This document shows positions 1 through 8,826 of a stretch of DNA of 64,000 bases, piece by piece. The stretch comes from Paraburkholderia aromaticivorans (GTDB taxonomy: Bacteria > Pseudomonadota > Gammaproteobacteria > Burkholderiales > Burkholderiaceae), in the NCBI RefSeq assembly GCF_002278075.1, contig NZ_CP022990.1, positions 682,001 to 746,000 of the forward strand, in the 5' to 3' direction. The position numbers were made by a program, and so were the translations under genes. Within the stretch, counting starts at the first letter, position 1, and every line of letters begins with the position of its first letter. The notes beneath the pieces were generated by a model. The model worked only from the letters and a program-made list of their open reading frames with translations, ran no database searches and was not told the origin of the DNA.

Positions 1-25
1 GCGCGAATAATACGCAGGCCATTAG

Positions 26-1015
26 CTAGCCGTTCACCGCCGCCGCGATTCGTGCGCACATCGCCTTGTCGGGTATTGGGCCCGAACCGGCCCGCACATT
101 GTCCGCCATGTAGTGTGGACGCCCTGTGCCCGGAATCACCACCGTCACCGCCGGTTGCGCGAGCACGAACTTCAAAAGAATCTGCGCCCAGCTCGTGCAG
201 CCGATTTCCGCTGCCCATGCAGGCAGCGGTGTTTTGCCGACGCGGGCCAGCAGTCCGCCGCCTCCGAAAGGCTGATTGATCACGACCGCGATGCCCGACT
301 CCGCGGCGAGCGGCAAGATGCGCGTTTCAGCGGCGCGGTCGTCCGCTGCGTAGTTGATCTGGACGAAGTCGGGTTTTTCGCGGCTCATCACCGCCGCGAC
401 TTCGTCGAATGCGCTCGACGTATAGTGCGTAATGCCGATATAGCGAATCCGGCCGCGCGCTTTCCATTCGCGCAGGGTGGCGAGTTGCGTGCGCCAGTCG
501 AGCAGGTTATGCACCTGCATCAGGTCGATGCGCGGCTGCTGAAAACGGCGCAACGATTCCTCCATCTGCGCGATACCCGCCTCGCGTCCTTCGGTCCAGA
601 CCTTGGTGGCGACAAAGGCCCGCTTGTGCGCGTCGAGCTGCGTGAGCAACGCACCGGCGACCGCTTCGGAGGACCCGTACATCGGTGAGGAGTCGATCGC
701 CGAACCACCCGCCTCGAACAGGATGCGCAGAACGTCGGCGAGTTGCGCGCGAGCCGCGGGATCGTTGCCGACATCGAAGGTGCGCCACGTACCGCAACCA
801 ATCACGGGTAACCGCTCGCCCGTGGCGGGAATCACGCGTTGCGCCATGCGCGGCGGCGGGGTCGTGGCTTCGGATTGGGATTGAGTCGGCGTTTGCGCCG
901 GTGCCGCCCTCGGTAAAGCGAGCGAGGCCGACAGACCCATTGCCGTGCTGCCCGCTGCGAGTAGAAAACGACGTCTCCCGCAAAGCTTTGCGGCGTTTTC
1001 GGATGAAAGTGCCAT
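26..1015 (-). CDS. Tat-exported aldo/keto reductase
   Basis: A 329-residue NAD(P)H-dependent oxidoreductase of the aldo/keto reductase fold. The N-terminus has a twin-arginine signal (GRRRFLLAAG, residues 13-22) followed by a hydrophobic stretch and Ala-rich cleavage region, so export to the periplasm is expected. The catalytic tetrad is visible as D108, Y113 (SSPMYGSSEAVAG), K138 (FVATKVW) and H169 (LMQVHN). The C-terminal cofactor-binding segment (VVIPGTGRPHYMADN) is present, so the protein looks complete. The substrate cannot be inferred. The stop lies 26 bp from the window edge, so the downstream neighbour is unknown. Confidence 0.9.
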   Translation of the reverse strand: MALSSENAAKLCGRRRFLLAAGSTAMGLSASLALPRAAPAQTPTQSQSEATTPPPRMAQRVIPATGERLPVIGCGTWRTFDVGNDPAARAQLADVLRILFEAGGSAIDSSPMYGSSEAVAGALLTQLDAHKRAFVATKVWTEGREAGIAQMEESLRRFQQPRIDLMQVHNLLDWRTQLATLREWKARGRIRYIGITHYTSSAFDEVAAVMSREKPDFVQINYAADDRAAETRILPLAAESGIAVVINQPFGGGGLLARVGKTPLPAWAAEIGCTSWAQILLKFVLAQPAVTVVIPGTGRPHYMADNVRAGSGPIPDKAMCARIAAAVNG

Positions 1016-1144
1016 GACGTGCCCTCGATTCGCGCGCAGTACAGTGACTCAGTACGATACGGCAAATCAGCACGGCGCGTTGAGCGCGGGTTAAACCGGC
1101 ACAACCGCAAGGGATCCGTTTGCGCGCCGAAGCGCTACTCACCA

Positions 1145-1381
1145 CTAGCGGATGAAGCGACCACAGATCGGCATGCTGCCAGGCCGCGCGATCACAGACG
1201 ACTCGCCACCGCTCGCCGCCGCGAACCGATCCGCCGCCATCGCGGACCCCGCTGCGGCGCCGATCGCGATGACCGCGATCGCGATCCCGCGCAGCCGTCC
1301 GGTTCGGCCCGCAAGCGAGCCCGACACGCTTCGCCAGCTGGCAAGCAAGGTCATCGCCAGTGCAACTATCGCGCAGCACAT
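1145..1381 (-). CDS. Small hypothetical membrane or exported protein
   Basis: A 78-residue ORF beginning MCCAIVALAMTLLASW. I chose this ATG because an AAGGA Shine-Dalgarno lies six bases upstream, inside the 3' end of the GST gene. Two hydrophobic stretches (residues 3-15 and 32-48) suggest two membrane passes or a signal peptide plus one helix. The GST stop lies about 10 bp upstream, so the two are probably cotranscribed. I do not recognise a family. It could be a chance ORF, but the ribosome site and hydrophobicity argue for a gene. Confidence 0.45.
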   Translation of the reverse strand: MCCAIVALAMTLLASWRSVSGSLAGRTGRLRGIAIAVIAIGAAAGSAMAADRFAAASGGESSVIARPGSMPICGRFIR

Positions 1382-1391
1382 GACGCATCCT

Positions 1392-2030
1392 TCAGGCATT
1401 CGCCGCGGCGCGCTCCTCGCGCACCGGAAACGGATTGCGCCATGCCTCGATCGCATTCAATTGATCGTGCCAGCGCTGTACTTCCGGAAACTCGTCGAGA
1501 GGCATCGCCGCGCTCTTCGCGTACGGAAGCGTGACGCCGACGGAGAAATCCGCGACCGACATGTCATGACCCAGCAGCCACTTGCGCCCCTTCAAATGCT
1601 GGTTGAGGACGGCGGCATGTTTGCGGAAAAACCCCTGTGCTTCAGCGACTTTCGCCGGTTCGGGCGCGCCGAGTCCGACCCACGGTTTGATCAGATACTC
1701 GAAGTAAAGCGAGCCGGCGTGCCGGTATAGATGCTGATTGTTCCAGCTGAACCAGCGCATGATTTCGATCTGCTGCTGCGCGTTCTGCGGCCACAGCCCG
1801 GATTCCGCGCGCTGCGCAAGGCGGCAGATCACCGCGTCGGATTCCCATATGCTTTTATCGCCGTCGACGAGACACGGCACCTTGCCGTTCGGATTGATCG
1901 CGAGGTAGTCCGGTCTGGTTTGCTCGCCCTTGCGCAGATCGACAAATACATATTCGATTGGCAAGCCTAAATACCCCGCCATGGCGCAGGCTTTTCTGGG
2001 GGACAGCGTTTCAGCATAGTAGAGCTTCAT
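1392..2030 (-). CDS. Glutathione S-transferase family protein
   Basis: A 212-residue cytosolic GST. The N-terminal thioredoxin-like domain (about residues 1-80) contains the glutathione-site signatures NPNGKVPCLVDG and the WESDAVICRLAQ helix. An all-helical C-terminal domain follows (MRWFSWNNQHLYRHAG, then KWLLGHDMSVADFSVG near residues 150-165, the usual GST N-capping region). A GAGG ribosome site seven bases before the ATG supports the start. It probably conjugates glutathione to electrophiles; substrate unknown. The small ORF at 1145-1381 follows immediately. Confidence 0.9.
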   Translation of the reverse strand: MKLYYAETLSPRKACAMAGYLGLPIEYVFVDLRKGEQTRPDYLAINPNGKVPCLVDGDKSIWESDAVICRLAQRAESGLWPQNAQQQIEIMRWFSWNNQHLYRHAGSLYFEYLIKPWVGLGAPEPAKVAEAQGFFRKHAAVLNQHLKGRKWLLGHDMSVADFSVGVTLPYAKSAAMPLDEFPEVQRWHDQLNAIEAWRNPFPVREERAAANA

Positions 2031-2069
2031 GGTCGACCTCGATCTGCGTTGAACTGCCTGGAACCAACT

Positions 2070-2522
2070 TTATTCGCCCGCGTTTTCCAGCTCGGCAATC
2101 AATGTGTCCAGCTTCTCGAATGCTCCGGTCCAGCCGGCCAGATGGCCATCGCGCGCGGCCTCGTCGAAGAACTGCGCGTGCGTAAAATTCAGTTCGGTGC
2201 CTTCTTCGACCGGGCGAAAGCGGATGGTCACCAGCGACCGGCGTTCAGGCAGCGTTACCCACTCCCAGGTGAAAACGAGCTTGCGGTCCACTTCGACTTC
2301 CCGGTACTCGCCGCGGCAGTCGTGCGTTTCGCCGTCCAGCGTCTGGAACACCACGCGAAAACGGCCGCCCACGCGCGGATCGGCTTCGGCGCTCAGCACC
2401 GGTCCGGCGTCGGGCCCCCACCAGCGCGCCATCAGTTCGGGCCGCGTCCACGCTGCATAAACTTTTTCGGGCGCTGCCTTGATGCGCCGCACGATGGTCA
2501 GGCTGGGCTTTTGCCGGATCAT
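2070..2522 (-). CDS. SRPBCC / AHSA1-type domain protein
   Basis: A 150-residue protein of the START/Bet v1-like SRPBCC superfamily (AHSA1 branch): IKAAPEKVYAAWTRPELMARWWGP at the N-terminus and a C-terminal helix GHLAGWTGAFEKLDTLIAEL. It would bind a hydrophobic ligand in the helix-grip cavity; no ligand can be named. Its ATG overlaps the stop of the ArsR gene (ATGA), which fixes the start and marks a two-gene operon. An ArsR repressor paired with an SRPBCC protein is a recurrent bacterial arrangement. Confidence 0.88.
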   Translation of the reverse strand: MIRQKPSLTIVRRIKAAPEKVYAAWTRPELMARWWGPDAGPVLSAEADPRVGGRFRVVFQTLDGETHDCRGEYREVEVDRKLVFTWEWVTLPERRSLVTIRFRPVEEGTELNFTHAQFFDEAARDGHLAGWTGAFEKLDTLIAELENAGE

Positions 2523-2854
2523 TCCTCGTTCCTCTCCACGAAATCGGCAAGCCGGTCGAGGCTCGCGGACCAGAAGCGATCGTAGCGCCGCAACCACGCC
2601 ATGGCTTCTTCCATCGGGCCGGCGACCAGTTCCACCGTGACGGTTCGGCCATGCTTCGTGCGCGCCACCAGTCCTGCGTCGCTCAGCACGTCGAGGTGCT
2701 TCATGACGGCAGGCAGTTTGAGCGGCAACGGACGCGCGATTTCCGACACCGAGAGGCCGGGCTCGCGCTCGAGACGCGCGAGGATGGCCCGCCGCGTGGG
2801 GTCCACGAGGGCGGAAAACGTGCGATCGAGTTGGCTGACTGGAGACTTCACCAT
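2519..2854 (-). CDS. ArsR-family transcriptional repressor
   Basis: A 111-residue winged-helix repressor (SdpR-like ArsR branch). LDRTFSALVDPTRRAILARL is the typical N-terminal helix, followed by the recognition helix LPAVMKHLDVLSDAGLV and the wing HGRTVTVEL. No metal-binding CxC motif is present, so it is unlikely to be a metal sensor. I prefer the ATG at 2854 over a TTG at 2881. The ATG lies inside a perfect 16-bp palindrome, implying autoregulation of this operon. The downstream SRPBCC gene is translationally coupled. Confidence 0.88.
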   Translation of the reverse strand: MVKSPVSQLDRTFSALVDPTRRAILARLEREPGLSVSEIARPLPLKLPAVMKHLDVLSDAGLVARTKHGRTVTVELVAGPMEEAMAWLRRYDRFWSASLDRLADFVERNEE

Positions 2855-2873
2855 ATGGTGAACTATAGTCTCC
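2841..2873. promoter_or_regulatory. Putative ArsR autoregulatory operator
   Basis: A perfect 16-bp palindrome TTCACCATATGGTGAA (2847-2862) spans the arsR start codon. It is flanked by a second inverted repeat, GGAGAC at 2841-2846 and GTCTCC at 2868-2873. ArsR-family repressors bind palindromes at their own promoters, so this is the obvious operator. Binding is inferred from position and symmetry only. Confidence 0.6.
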
Positions 2874-3014
2874 GGGAGCAAGGAGTCAAGGTCTTTGGCG
2901 ATGGAGTCCGTGAAACCGTAGGCCGCCTCGTACTGTTCTTCGCGAACGCTGGGCGGCTATGATTCCAACGATTCGCGGTTACGGCTTCACACGGTTTCCA
3001 GAGGACAGCACTGT

Positions 3015-3878
3015 ATGGACATCCTTCAGGGCATGGCAGTGTTCAAGCGCGTAGTGGACGCGTCGAGTTTCTCGAAGGCCGCCGACTCGCTGGCGATGCC
3101 ACGCGCCTCGGTGTCGACGCTGGTGCAGAATCTGGAAACTCATCTGGGCACGCGTCTCATGAACCGCACGACGCGCCGCGTGCAGGTCACCGAGGACGGC
3201 GCGCTTTACTACGAATACTGCACGCGCATTCTCGCCGAAGTGTCCGACGCCGAGTCGGCGTTATCGAGCAAGCGTCAGAGTCCGCGCGGCACGATCCGGG
3301 TCGATACGTCCGCCTCGTTCGCGTCTAACGTGCTGATTCCGGTGATGCGCGATTTCCACGCACGCTATCCTGACATCACGGTGAAGCTGGGACTGGCCGA
3401 CCGTAATGTGGATCTCGTGCAGGAAGGCGTGGACTGCGTGATCCGCATCGGCGTACTCGACGATTCGAACCTGGTGGCACGTTCACTCGGCAGCGTGCGC
3501 ATGACGACGTGCGCCGCCCCCGCCTATCTCGAACAGATGGGCGAACCCGCAACTCCGGACGATCTCGACCGGCATTGCGCGGTGAATTACTTTTCCGCGC
3601 GCACGGGACGGGTCTATCCGTTCGAGTTCGAAGCGCACGGCGCAGTCGCCAGAAAGCAGTTGAATGGCAAACTCGCGGTCAACGACGCTCAGGTGTATGT
3701 GATGTCCGCGCTGGAAGGCTTAGGCTTGATCCAGGTGCCGCGCTTCATGGTCGCGAAGGCGATTGAAGCCGGCGCGCTGCGTGAAATTCTCCGCGGCCAC
3801 CTGGGTCCGCCCGCACCGCTCTCGATTCTCTATCCGCAGCGTCGCTTGAGCATGTGCGTGCGTGTGTTCAGCGAGTGA
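3015..3878 (+). CDS. LysR-family regulator, C-terminus cut by TGA
   Basis: A 287-residue LysR-type regulator: N-terminal winged helix (MDILQGMAVFKRVVDASSF to LMNRTTRRVQVTEDG, residues 1-65) and a periplasmic-binding-like effector domain. Relatives usually end in a short helix with a Trp after VRVFSE. Here TGA follows VRVFSE, and the frame stays open for 13 codons reading VHELVQNDQNFSG before TAA at 3918-3920. A TGG-to-TGA change at 3876-3878 explains this. The lost helix is peripheral, so some function may remain. The divergent ArsR operon lies upstream. Confidence 0.85.
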   Translation: MDILQGMAVFKRVVDASSFSKAADSLAMPRASVSTLVQNLETHLGTRLMNRTTRRVQVTEDGALYYEYCTRILAEVSDAESALSSKRQSPRGTIRVDTSASFASNVLIPVMRDFHARYPDITVKLGLADRNVDLVQEGVDCVIRIGVLDDSNLVARSLGSVRMTTCAAPAYLEQMGEPATPDDLDRHCAVNYFSARTGRVYPFEFEAHGAVARKQLNGKLAVNDAQVYVMSALEGLGLIQVPRFMVAKAIEAGALREILRGHLGPPAPLSILYPQRRLSMCVRVFSE

Positions 3879-3964
3879 GTGCACGAACTGGTCCAGAACG
3901 ATCAGAATTTCAGCGGCTAACGAATGCCAAAGAACGCTAACGAACCCGACTCTCAACACAGCCG

Positions 3965-4579
3965 TCAGATCAGTCCGCGAGATTGCAACTCGCGCGACAG
4001 AGCCTCGACGCTGACGAAGCGGTGTCCGTGCAACCCCGCATCGATCGCGCCGCTCACATTGGCCGCCGTGTCGTCGACGAAAAGCGTTTGGGCCGCCGGC
4101 ACGCCGAGTTGATCGAGGCAGCGCAGATAGGTCTGCGCCGCCGGTTTCGCGGCGCCGTAAGACGCCGACGAATAAACATGCGGGCCGAACAGCCGCGCCA
4201 CCGGCGGATTCAGATAGCCGATGTGCTCGGTCAACAACCGGCAATTGTTCGTCAGCACTGCGATGCGGTGGCGTTCGGCAACCTTGGCGGCAACTTCGAG
4301 CGCCGCCTCGTTGGGCGTAATCGACGCGCGACGGGCTGCGAGCCAATCGTCACGGTTGATCGGGCAGTTCAACAGAATGCCTAACTCGCGCAGATAGTCG
4401 TCATCGCCGATCTCGCCCGCGTCCGCGCGCGCTTCAAGGCCCGATCCCCAGATCGCGTAACGCACGGTTTCGGGCGTGCGGCCCACGCGTGCCGCCAGAT
4501 GCTCGGCCCGCGCCGTGCGGTCGTAGTGAGACAGAACCCCTTCCATGTCGAACAGAACCAGCGTGATGGATACGGTCAT
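3965..4579 (-). CDS. HAD-superfamily hydrolase
   Basis: A 204-residue haloacid-dehalogenase-like hydrolase, probably a small-molecule phosphatase. Motif I is VLFDMEGVL, with the nucleophile Asp kept but Glu where the second Asp usually stands. Motif II is AVLTNN, motif III the Lys in AAKPAAQTYL, and motif IV LFVDDTAANVSGA. An alpha-helical cap lies between motifs I and II, and the YihX-like layout fits subfamily IA. I used the ATG before TVSITLVLF because it sits directly upstream of motif I; an upstream in-frame extension lacks any conserved feature. Confidence 0.85.
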   Translation of the reverse strand: MTVSITLVLFDMEGVLSHYDRTARAEHLAARVGRTPETVRYAIWGSGLEARADAGEIGDDDYLRELGILLNCPINRDDWLAARRASITPNEAALEVAAKVAERHRIAVLTNNCRLLTEHIGYLNPPVARLFGPHVYSSASYGAAKPAAQTYLRCLDQLGVPAAQTLFVDDTAANVSGAIDAGLHGHRFVSVEALSRELQSRGLI

Positions 4580-4804
4580 GCTGTCGGCCTCGCGTCGCAA
4601 CATTTCAGAAATGAAGGAACCGTGCAGCGCGATCACGCCGAACGGTCGCCGCCTGCTATTGTGCATCGCCAAAACCACGACTGCCCGCGGCGAGCAACTG
4701 TAGGCACACGGCGCTCAAAAAACTTTTCGGCCAATGGAATAAAGCCGCAACGCCGCGCGTTCAATAGGCGCAATGACCATCGGTCAGGACAGAGAGGTGC
4801 GACC

Positions 4805-5890
4805 ATGAATTCTGTGCTTAAGGCATTGAGTGCCGTCGTGGGCGGCGCGGCATTGGTGAGTCTCGTCGCAGCGTGCGGCGGGTCTGATTCGGTGAGTATG
4901 CAATCGTATACATCGACCGCGCTCGTATCGGACGGCGCCGTCGCGGCAGCGCATACGGACCCTCACTTGAAGAACGCGTGGGGCGTTGCGTTCAATCCGA
5001 AAGGCTTCGTCTGGGTGGCGGACAACGCCACATCGGTCGCCACGCTCTATGACGGCAACGGCACGCCACAGTCGCTGGTCGTCAGCATTCCGAATGGAAC
5101 CAATGGACCAGCGAACCCGACCGGTATCGTGTTCAACGGCACGACTGACTTCGTCGTGACGCAAGGCGGCAAGTCCGGCGTGGGCGCTTTCATCTTTGCC
5201 GGAGAAGGCGGCACGATCACCGCGTGGGCACCGACTGTCGGCCCGACCACCGCGTTCGTCGTGTTCGACAACGGCAGCAGCGGCGCTGTCTACAAAGGCC
5301 TCGCGCTAGCCAGTAACGGCGGCGCCAACTTCCTTTATGCCGCCGACTTCCACAACAACCGCATCGACGTATTCGACAAGAGCTTCGCGAAGGTTTTAAC
5401 GCCGGGCAAGTTTCAGGATGCGTCGATACCGGCAGGCTTCGCGCCGTTCGGCATTCAGGCAATCGGCGCCAAACTCTTCGTGACCTACGCGAAACAGGAC
5501 GCGCAGGCGCACGATAACGTCGACGGCGCCGGCCTCGGCTTCGTCGATATCTTCGATACGGCGGGCAACCTGTTGCAGCGTTTCGCTTCGGCGGGCGCGT
5601 TGAATGCGCCGTGGGGCGTGACGCAGGCGCCGGCCAATTTCGGGCGGTTCAGCGGCGACGTGCTGGTCGGTAACTTCGGTGACGGCACGATCAACGCATT
5701 CGATCCGGTGAGCGGCCAATCGCTCGGCGCCATCAATCTGCCTGACGGCAGTCCGTTCGTCCAGCACGGTCTGTGGGGCATCGCGTTCGGTAACGGGCTC
5801 AGCAATCAGCCGGTCAACACGCTATTTTTCGCCGCAGGGCCGAACGATGAAGCGGACGGCGTCTATGGACGCATCGACGTGAAGATGTGA
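4805..5890 (+). CDS. TIGR03118-family exported lipoprotein
   Basis: A 361-residue protein with a lipoprotein signal (hydrophobic core VVGGAALVSLVAACGG, lipobox Cys near residue 24). The rest is a repeat-rich beta-propeller-like protein: HLKNAWGVAFNPKGFVWVADN, NPTGIVFNG, LYAADFHNNRIDVFD, GVTQAPANFGRFSGDVLVGNFGDG. This matches the conserved hypothetical family TIGR03118. A GAGAGG ribosome site precedes the chosen ATG. Function is unknown; the fold suggests an outer-membrane-anchored periplasmic or surface protein. Transcribed divergently from the HAD gene. Confidence 0.85.
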   Translation: MNSVLKALSAVVGGAALVSLVAACGGSDSVSMQSYTSTALVSDGAVAAAHTDPHLKNAWGVAFNPKGFVWVADNATSVATLYDGNGTPQSLVVSIPNGTNGPANPTGIVFNGTTDFVVTQGGKSGVGAFIFAGEGGTITAWAPTVGPTTAFVVFDNGSSGAVYKGLALASNGGANFLYAADFHNNRIDVFDKSFAKVLTPGKFQDASIPAGFAPFGIQAIGAKLFVTYAKQDAQAHDNVDGAGLGFVDIFDTAGNLLQRFASAGALNAPWGVTQAPANFGRFSGDVLVGNFGDGTINAFDPVSGQSLGAINLPDGSPFVQHGLWGIAFGNGLSNQPVNTLFFAAGPNDEADGVYGRIDVKM

Positions 5891-5935
5891 CCGACGGCGC
5901 GAGCGTTTACCGCCACATCTACCTGAGCGAGGCGG

Positions 5936-6910
5936 CTAGCTCTTCACGCTGCGCAGCGCATACGCGGACAGCGTCGCGAGCCGCTCCACGCTCAGCATCC
6001 TCGCGACGCGCTTCACCGCGTGGCGCACGCGGCCGCGCAAATGCGCCACGCGCAGGTGACGCCAGAAACGGTCCGGCGCGAAATCGTCGAAACGGGCTTC
6101 CTTTTCGAGCAGCGTCTTGCCGCCTGGCAAATGAACGAAAGAACAGCAGCGAAACCACCGCAGATCGCGATAGTTGTTACCGGGCCAATGACGACCCACG
6201 GCCTGGTACGCGCCCACTTCGATCAGCGCCTGGCCCTCGTCGACCAGCGCATTGAGCGCGGCCGAAATAAACGCCTCGTCACCGTGATGCCTCAGACGCG
6301 CGCTTTCGCTGAGATAGCGCGCGTAACTGGCCCGCGCGCGCGGCACGAGCCGCCGCAGCGACGCGGGCGTCGCAAGCAGAAACTCGCCGCCATACCAACG
6401 AGGATTCCTGAGCCGCCCGCCCGCGACGATTTCCAGATCGGCGACCACGCGTTCACTGCCGTACGCCGGAAAGACCTGATCGGAAATATCGAAGGCGCCG
6501 ACGCCGGCTCGCGCGCATCGCTCGATCAGGTCGGGCTCGAGCGGAAGCAGCGCCACCATGTCGGCGTCGAGCAATAGCATCATCGTGTCGGCGGGCAAGG
6601 TCTCTGCCACCTGGTCCATCAGATCGAGTTTGAAATGCGCGGCGTAGAACGGCGTGTTCTTCGGCAGCTCGATCGTCGCTGTGAGTGTCGTCACCGCCGG
6701 CCGGTTCGCCGCCGGCATGTTCGCGAGACGATGCGCGACCAGCGCGGGCGCGTTCGTCATGATGGTCAGTGCCGGCATGCCCACGCGCCGCAAGCTGTTA
6801 TTCAGGCAGATTGCCTGGCTCACGTACGAGAGCGGGTCGCGATTCGTCGAGTTGGGACCCGGCTTCGCCTCGACATCCACATAGACCAGAGTGCAAGGGA
6901 ATAGATTCAC
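5936..6910 (-). CDS. Glycosyltransferase-like protein
   Basis: A 324-residue cytoplasmic protein. The centre contains ADTMMLLLDADMVALLPLEP, a DxD motif typical of nucleotide-sugar-binding GT-A glycosyltransferases. Later come GVGAFDISDQVFPAYG, RWYGGEFLLA and HHGDEAFISAALNAL, resembling the acceptor and metal regions of GT8-like enzymes. The start is inferred to be GTG at 6910, with a GAGGAG ribosome site five bases upstream; a longer frame extends upstream without conserved features. A basic C-terminus (RGRVRHAVKRVARML) may contact membrane lipids. Donor and acceptor are unknown. Confidence 0.6.
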   Translation of the reverse strand: MNLFPCTLVYVDVEAKPGPNSTNRDPLSYVSQAICLNNSLRRVGMPALTIMTNAPALVAHRLANMPAANRPAVTTLTATIELPKNTPFYAAHFKLDLMDQVAETLPADTMMLLLDADMVALLPLEPDLIERCARAGVGAFDISDQVFPAYGSERVVADLEIVAGGRLRNPRWYGGEFLLATPASLRRLVPRARASYARYLSESARLRHHGDEAFISAALNALVDEGQALIEVGAYQAVGRHWPGNNYRDLRWFRCCSFVHLPGGKTLLEKEARFDDFAPDRFWRHLRVAHLRGRVRHAVKRVARMLSVERLATLSAYALRSVKS

Positions 6911-7440
6911 ACTGCTCCTCACCCCATGTCGGCGACAGTCCGCTATTTCAGCGCGCCGCCGTACTGCCGGAGGTTGATCACCTGTTTTCACCGTGGGGTC
7001 GAACAGCTCCCGCAAGGTGCGCTGTAGTGGAAACCGCAGCTCGTTCACATGCGAGCCGGGCACGCTGATCTGCGGCGATGGAGTCGGATGAGCCGGGGCG
7101 CAGATATCACGTATGACCTATCGTTTCACGTCCGTGCGGCACCTTTCCGCCAAAACGCAGAGAGACGCGACGCGGATGCCGTCGAGGTTGATGTGGACCT
7201 TCGGCTCCTCGCAATAATTGCGGATGCGTTGTTGTGGATGCGCGAATAACTTACTTGTTAGCGATTGCGTGCGGGCTTGATTCCCTTTGCCCGGGAGCAT
7301 CCCTCGTAACTTTTAAAGTCAGATGAATGCGCGATGCCGACATATCAGCCTGTGCTTTCGCCATTGGTCGAGTCAGAGAAAAACCTCGCTTGCGCGCCAG
7401 CAATAACACCGCTTCGCGCAACAGGATGGTCGCGTTCGAA
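6911..7440. other. 530-bp stretch without a convincing gene
   Basis: Short ORFs here (for example a 60-codon one on the minus strand at 7118-7300) have no ribosome site or recognisable similarity. The stretch around 7190-7320 is somewhat less GC-rich than the flanks. I see no terminator, repeat or RNA structure I would defend. It separates the ends of two leftward genes and may hold the glycosyltransferase-like gene's promoter. Confidence 0.4.
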
Positions 7441-8604
7441 TTAGCGCCGCTGCTGTCGCAGCGGTCTGAAGAACCGCCGAACCTCCGCGGCGAGCAGATC
7501 GGGTTTTTCCATCGCCGCGAAATGACCACCGGCCGGCATGTCGGTCCATTGCACGACGTCGAAGGTTCTTTCGAGCCAACTGCGCGGCGGATGATGGATC
7601 TCCTTCGGAAAGTGCGCGAATCCAACGGGCGGTACGACGCGCTCTCCTTCGCCGAAGCGCATCGGCTGCAAGCGGTTTTCCCAGTACATCTGCATCGCCG
7701 GGCCGATACACTGGGTGTGCCAGTAAAGCGAAATGTTAGTGAGCAGTTCGTCTTTCGAAAACACGCGCTCGACGTCGCCCTCGCAATCGCTCCATGCGCG
7801 AAACTTCTCGCCGATCCATGCCGCCAAGCCCACGGGCGAATCGTTGAGCGAGGCCGCCAGCGTCCGCGGTTTGGTGGTGTGCATGTGCGCATAGCCGCCT
7901 TCGAGGGCGACCCATTCGTTTTTTTCCCGCAAGAATTTTTCTTCTGCCGATGTCAGCGGTTTCTGAGCCGCCCCTTCGGCCGGCTCGTACGAACCCGGCA
8001 GGAAGTTCAGATGGATGCCGTCAACGATTCGCGGATGCCGCGCGGCGAGCGCGATCGATACGCCAGCGCCGAGATCGCCGCCTTGAGCGCCGAAGCGCTC
8101 GTAGCCTAGCCCGCGCATCAGCGACGCCCACAGGTCCGCCACCTGAAACGCGGACATGCCGGGTCGCGCGGGTGCTGGCGAGAACGCGAAGCCCGGCAGC
8201 GAAGGCGCGACGACATCGAAGGCGTCGGCGGCATCGCCACCGAAGGCGGCCGGGTCGCACAAGCGGTCGAGCAGGTGACGGAACTCGACGAACGACCCAG
8301 GCCAGCCATGCGTGATCACCAACGGATAAGGCGCCGGGCCCACGCCACGCCGGTGGACGAAATGCACGCGCTGCCCCGCGACGTCAGCGAGGAATTGCGG
8401 CTGCTGATTCAAGCCGCGCTCGGCGGCACGCCAATCGAAATGCGCGGCCCAATACTCGGCCAGTGCGCGCAGCCACGCAGCATCGACGCCCTGCTGCCAG
8501 GCGGGCGACGGCGTGGCCGGCGCCCAGCGGGTCGCGCGAATGCGCCGGCGAAGATCGTCGATGTCTTGATCCGCAATTGCAATCTGAAACGGTTCTATGT
8601 GCAT
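7441..8604 (-). CDS. Epoxide hydrolase (EHN family)
   Basis: A 387-residue alpha/beta hydrolase with the N-terminal EHN domain ([14 protein letters not shown], residues 14-27) of microsomal-type epoxide hydrolases. The oxyanion-hole motif HGWPGS is at residues 99-104. The nucleophile Asp is D177 in AQGGDLGAGVS, and the general-base His lies in PAGGHFAAMEKPD near residue 363. It should add water to epoxides to form diols. Length and motif order match the family. It is a stand-alone gene reading away from lrgAB. Confidence 0.92.
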   Translation of the reverse strand: MHIEPFQIAIADQDIDDLRRRIRATRWAPATPSPAWQQGVDAAWLRALAEYWAAHFDWRAAERGLNQQPQFLADVAGQRVHFVHRRGVGPAPYPLVITHGWPGSFVEFRHLLDRLCDPAAFGGDAADAFDVVAPSLPGFAFSPAPARPGMSAFQVADLWASLMRGLGYERFGAQGGDLGAGVSIALAARHPRIVDGIHLNFLPGSYEPAEGAAQKPLTSAEEKFLREKNEWVALEGGYAHMHTTKPRTLAASLNDSPVGLAAWIGEKFRAWSDCEGDVERVFSKDELLTNISLYWHTQCIGPAMQMYWENRLQPMRFGEGERVVPPVGFAHFPKEIHHPPRSWLERTFDVVQWTDMPAGGHFAAMEKPDLLAAEVRRFFRPLRQQRR

Positions 8605-8716
8605 GGCAAATCGTCCGGCACAGTGGGAGGGTTGACGTGCGCGCCCGCGCTCGACAGCGAAGTCCGCGCGGCGTTCATTGAGGCTGACTCAAGCAATTGC
8701 CCCGAGCAATCGACCC

Positions 8717-8755
8717 AAGCAACGAAGTCAAGCAACGAAGTCAAGCAACCAGGTC
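8717..8755. repeat. Three tandem copies of a 13-bp unit
   Basis: The unit AAGCAACGAAGTC occurs twice perfectly and once with two substitutions, in the 222-bp gap between the epoxide hydrolase start and lrgA. Degenerate AGCAA words continue on both sides. No protein-coding role. Confidence 0.8.
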
Positions 8756-8826
8756 AGCGAGCAAGCACGAGGCAAACTGCATGGTACACAATGGCGCATT
8801 TTCCGTTTTGCGTCCTGGAGACTGCC

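Noticed and set aside
7118-7300. 60-codon minus-strand ORF in the 7 kb gap
   Set aside because: No ribosome site, no similarity and no operon context.
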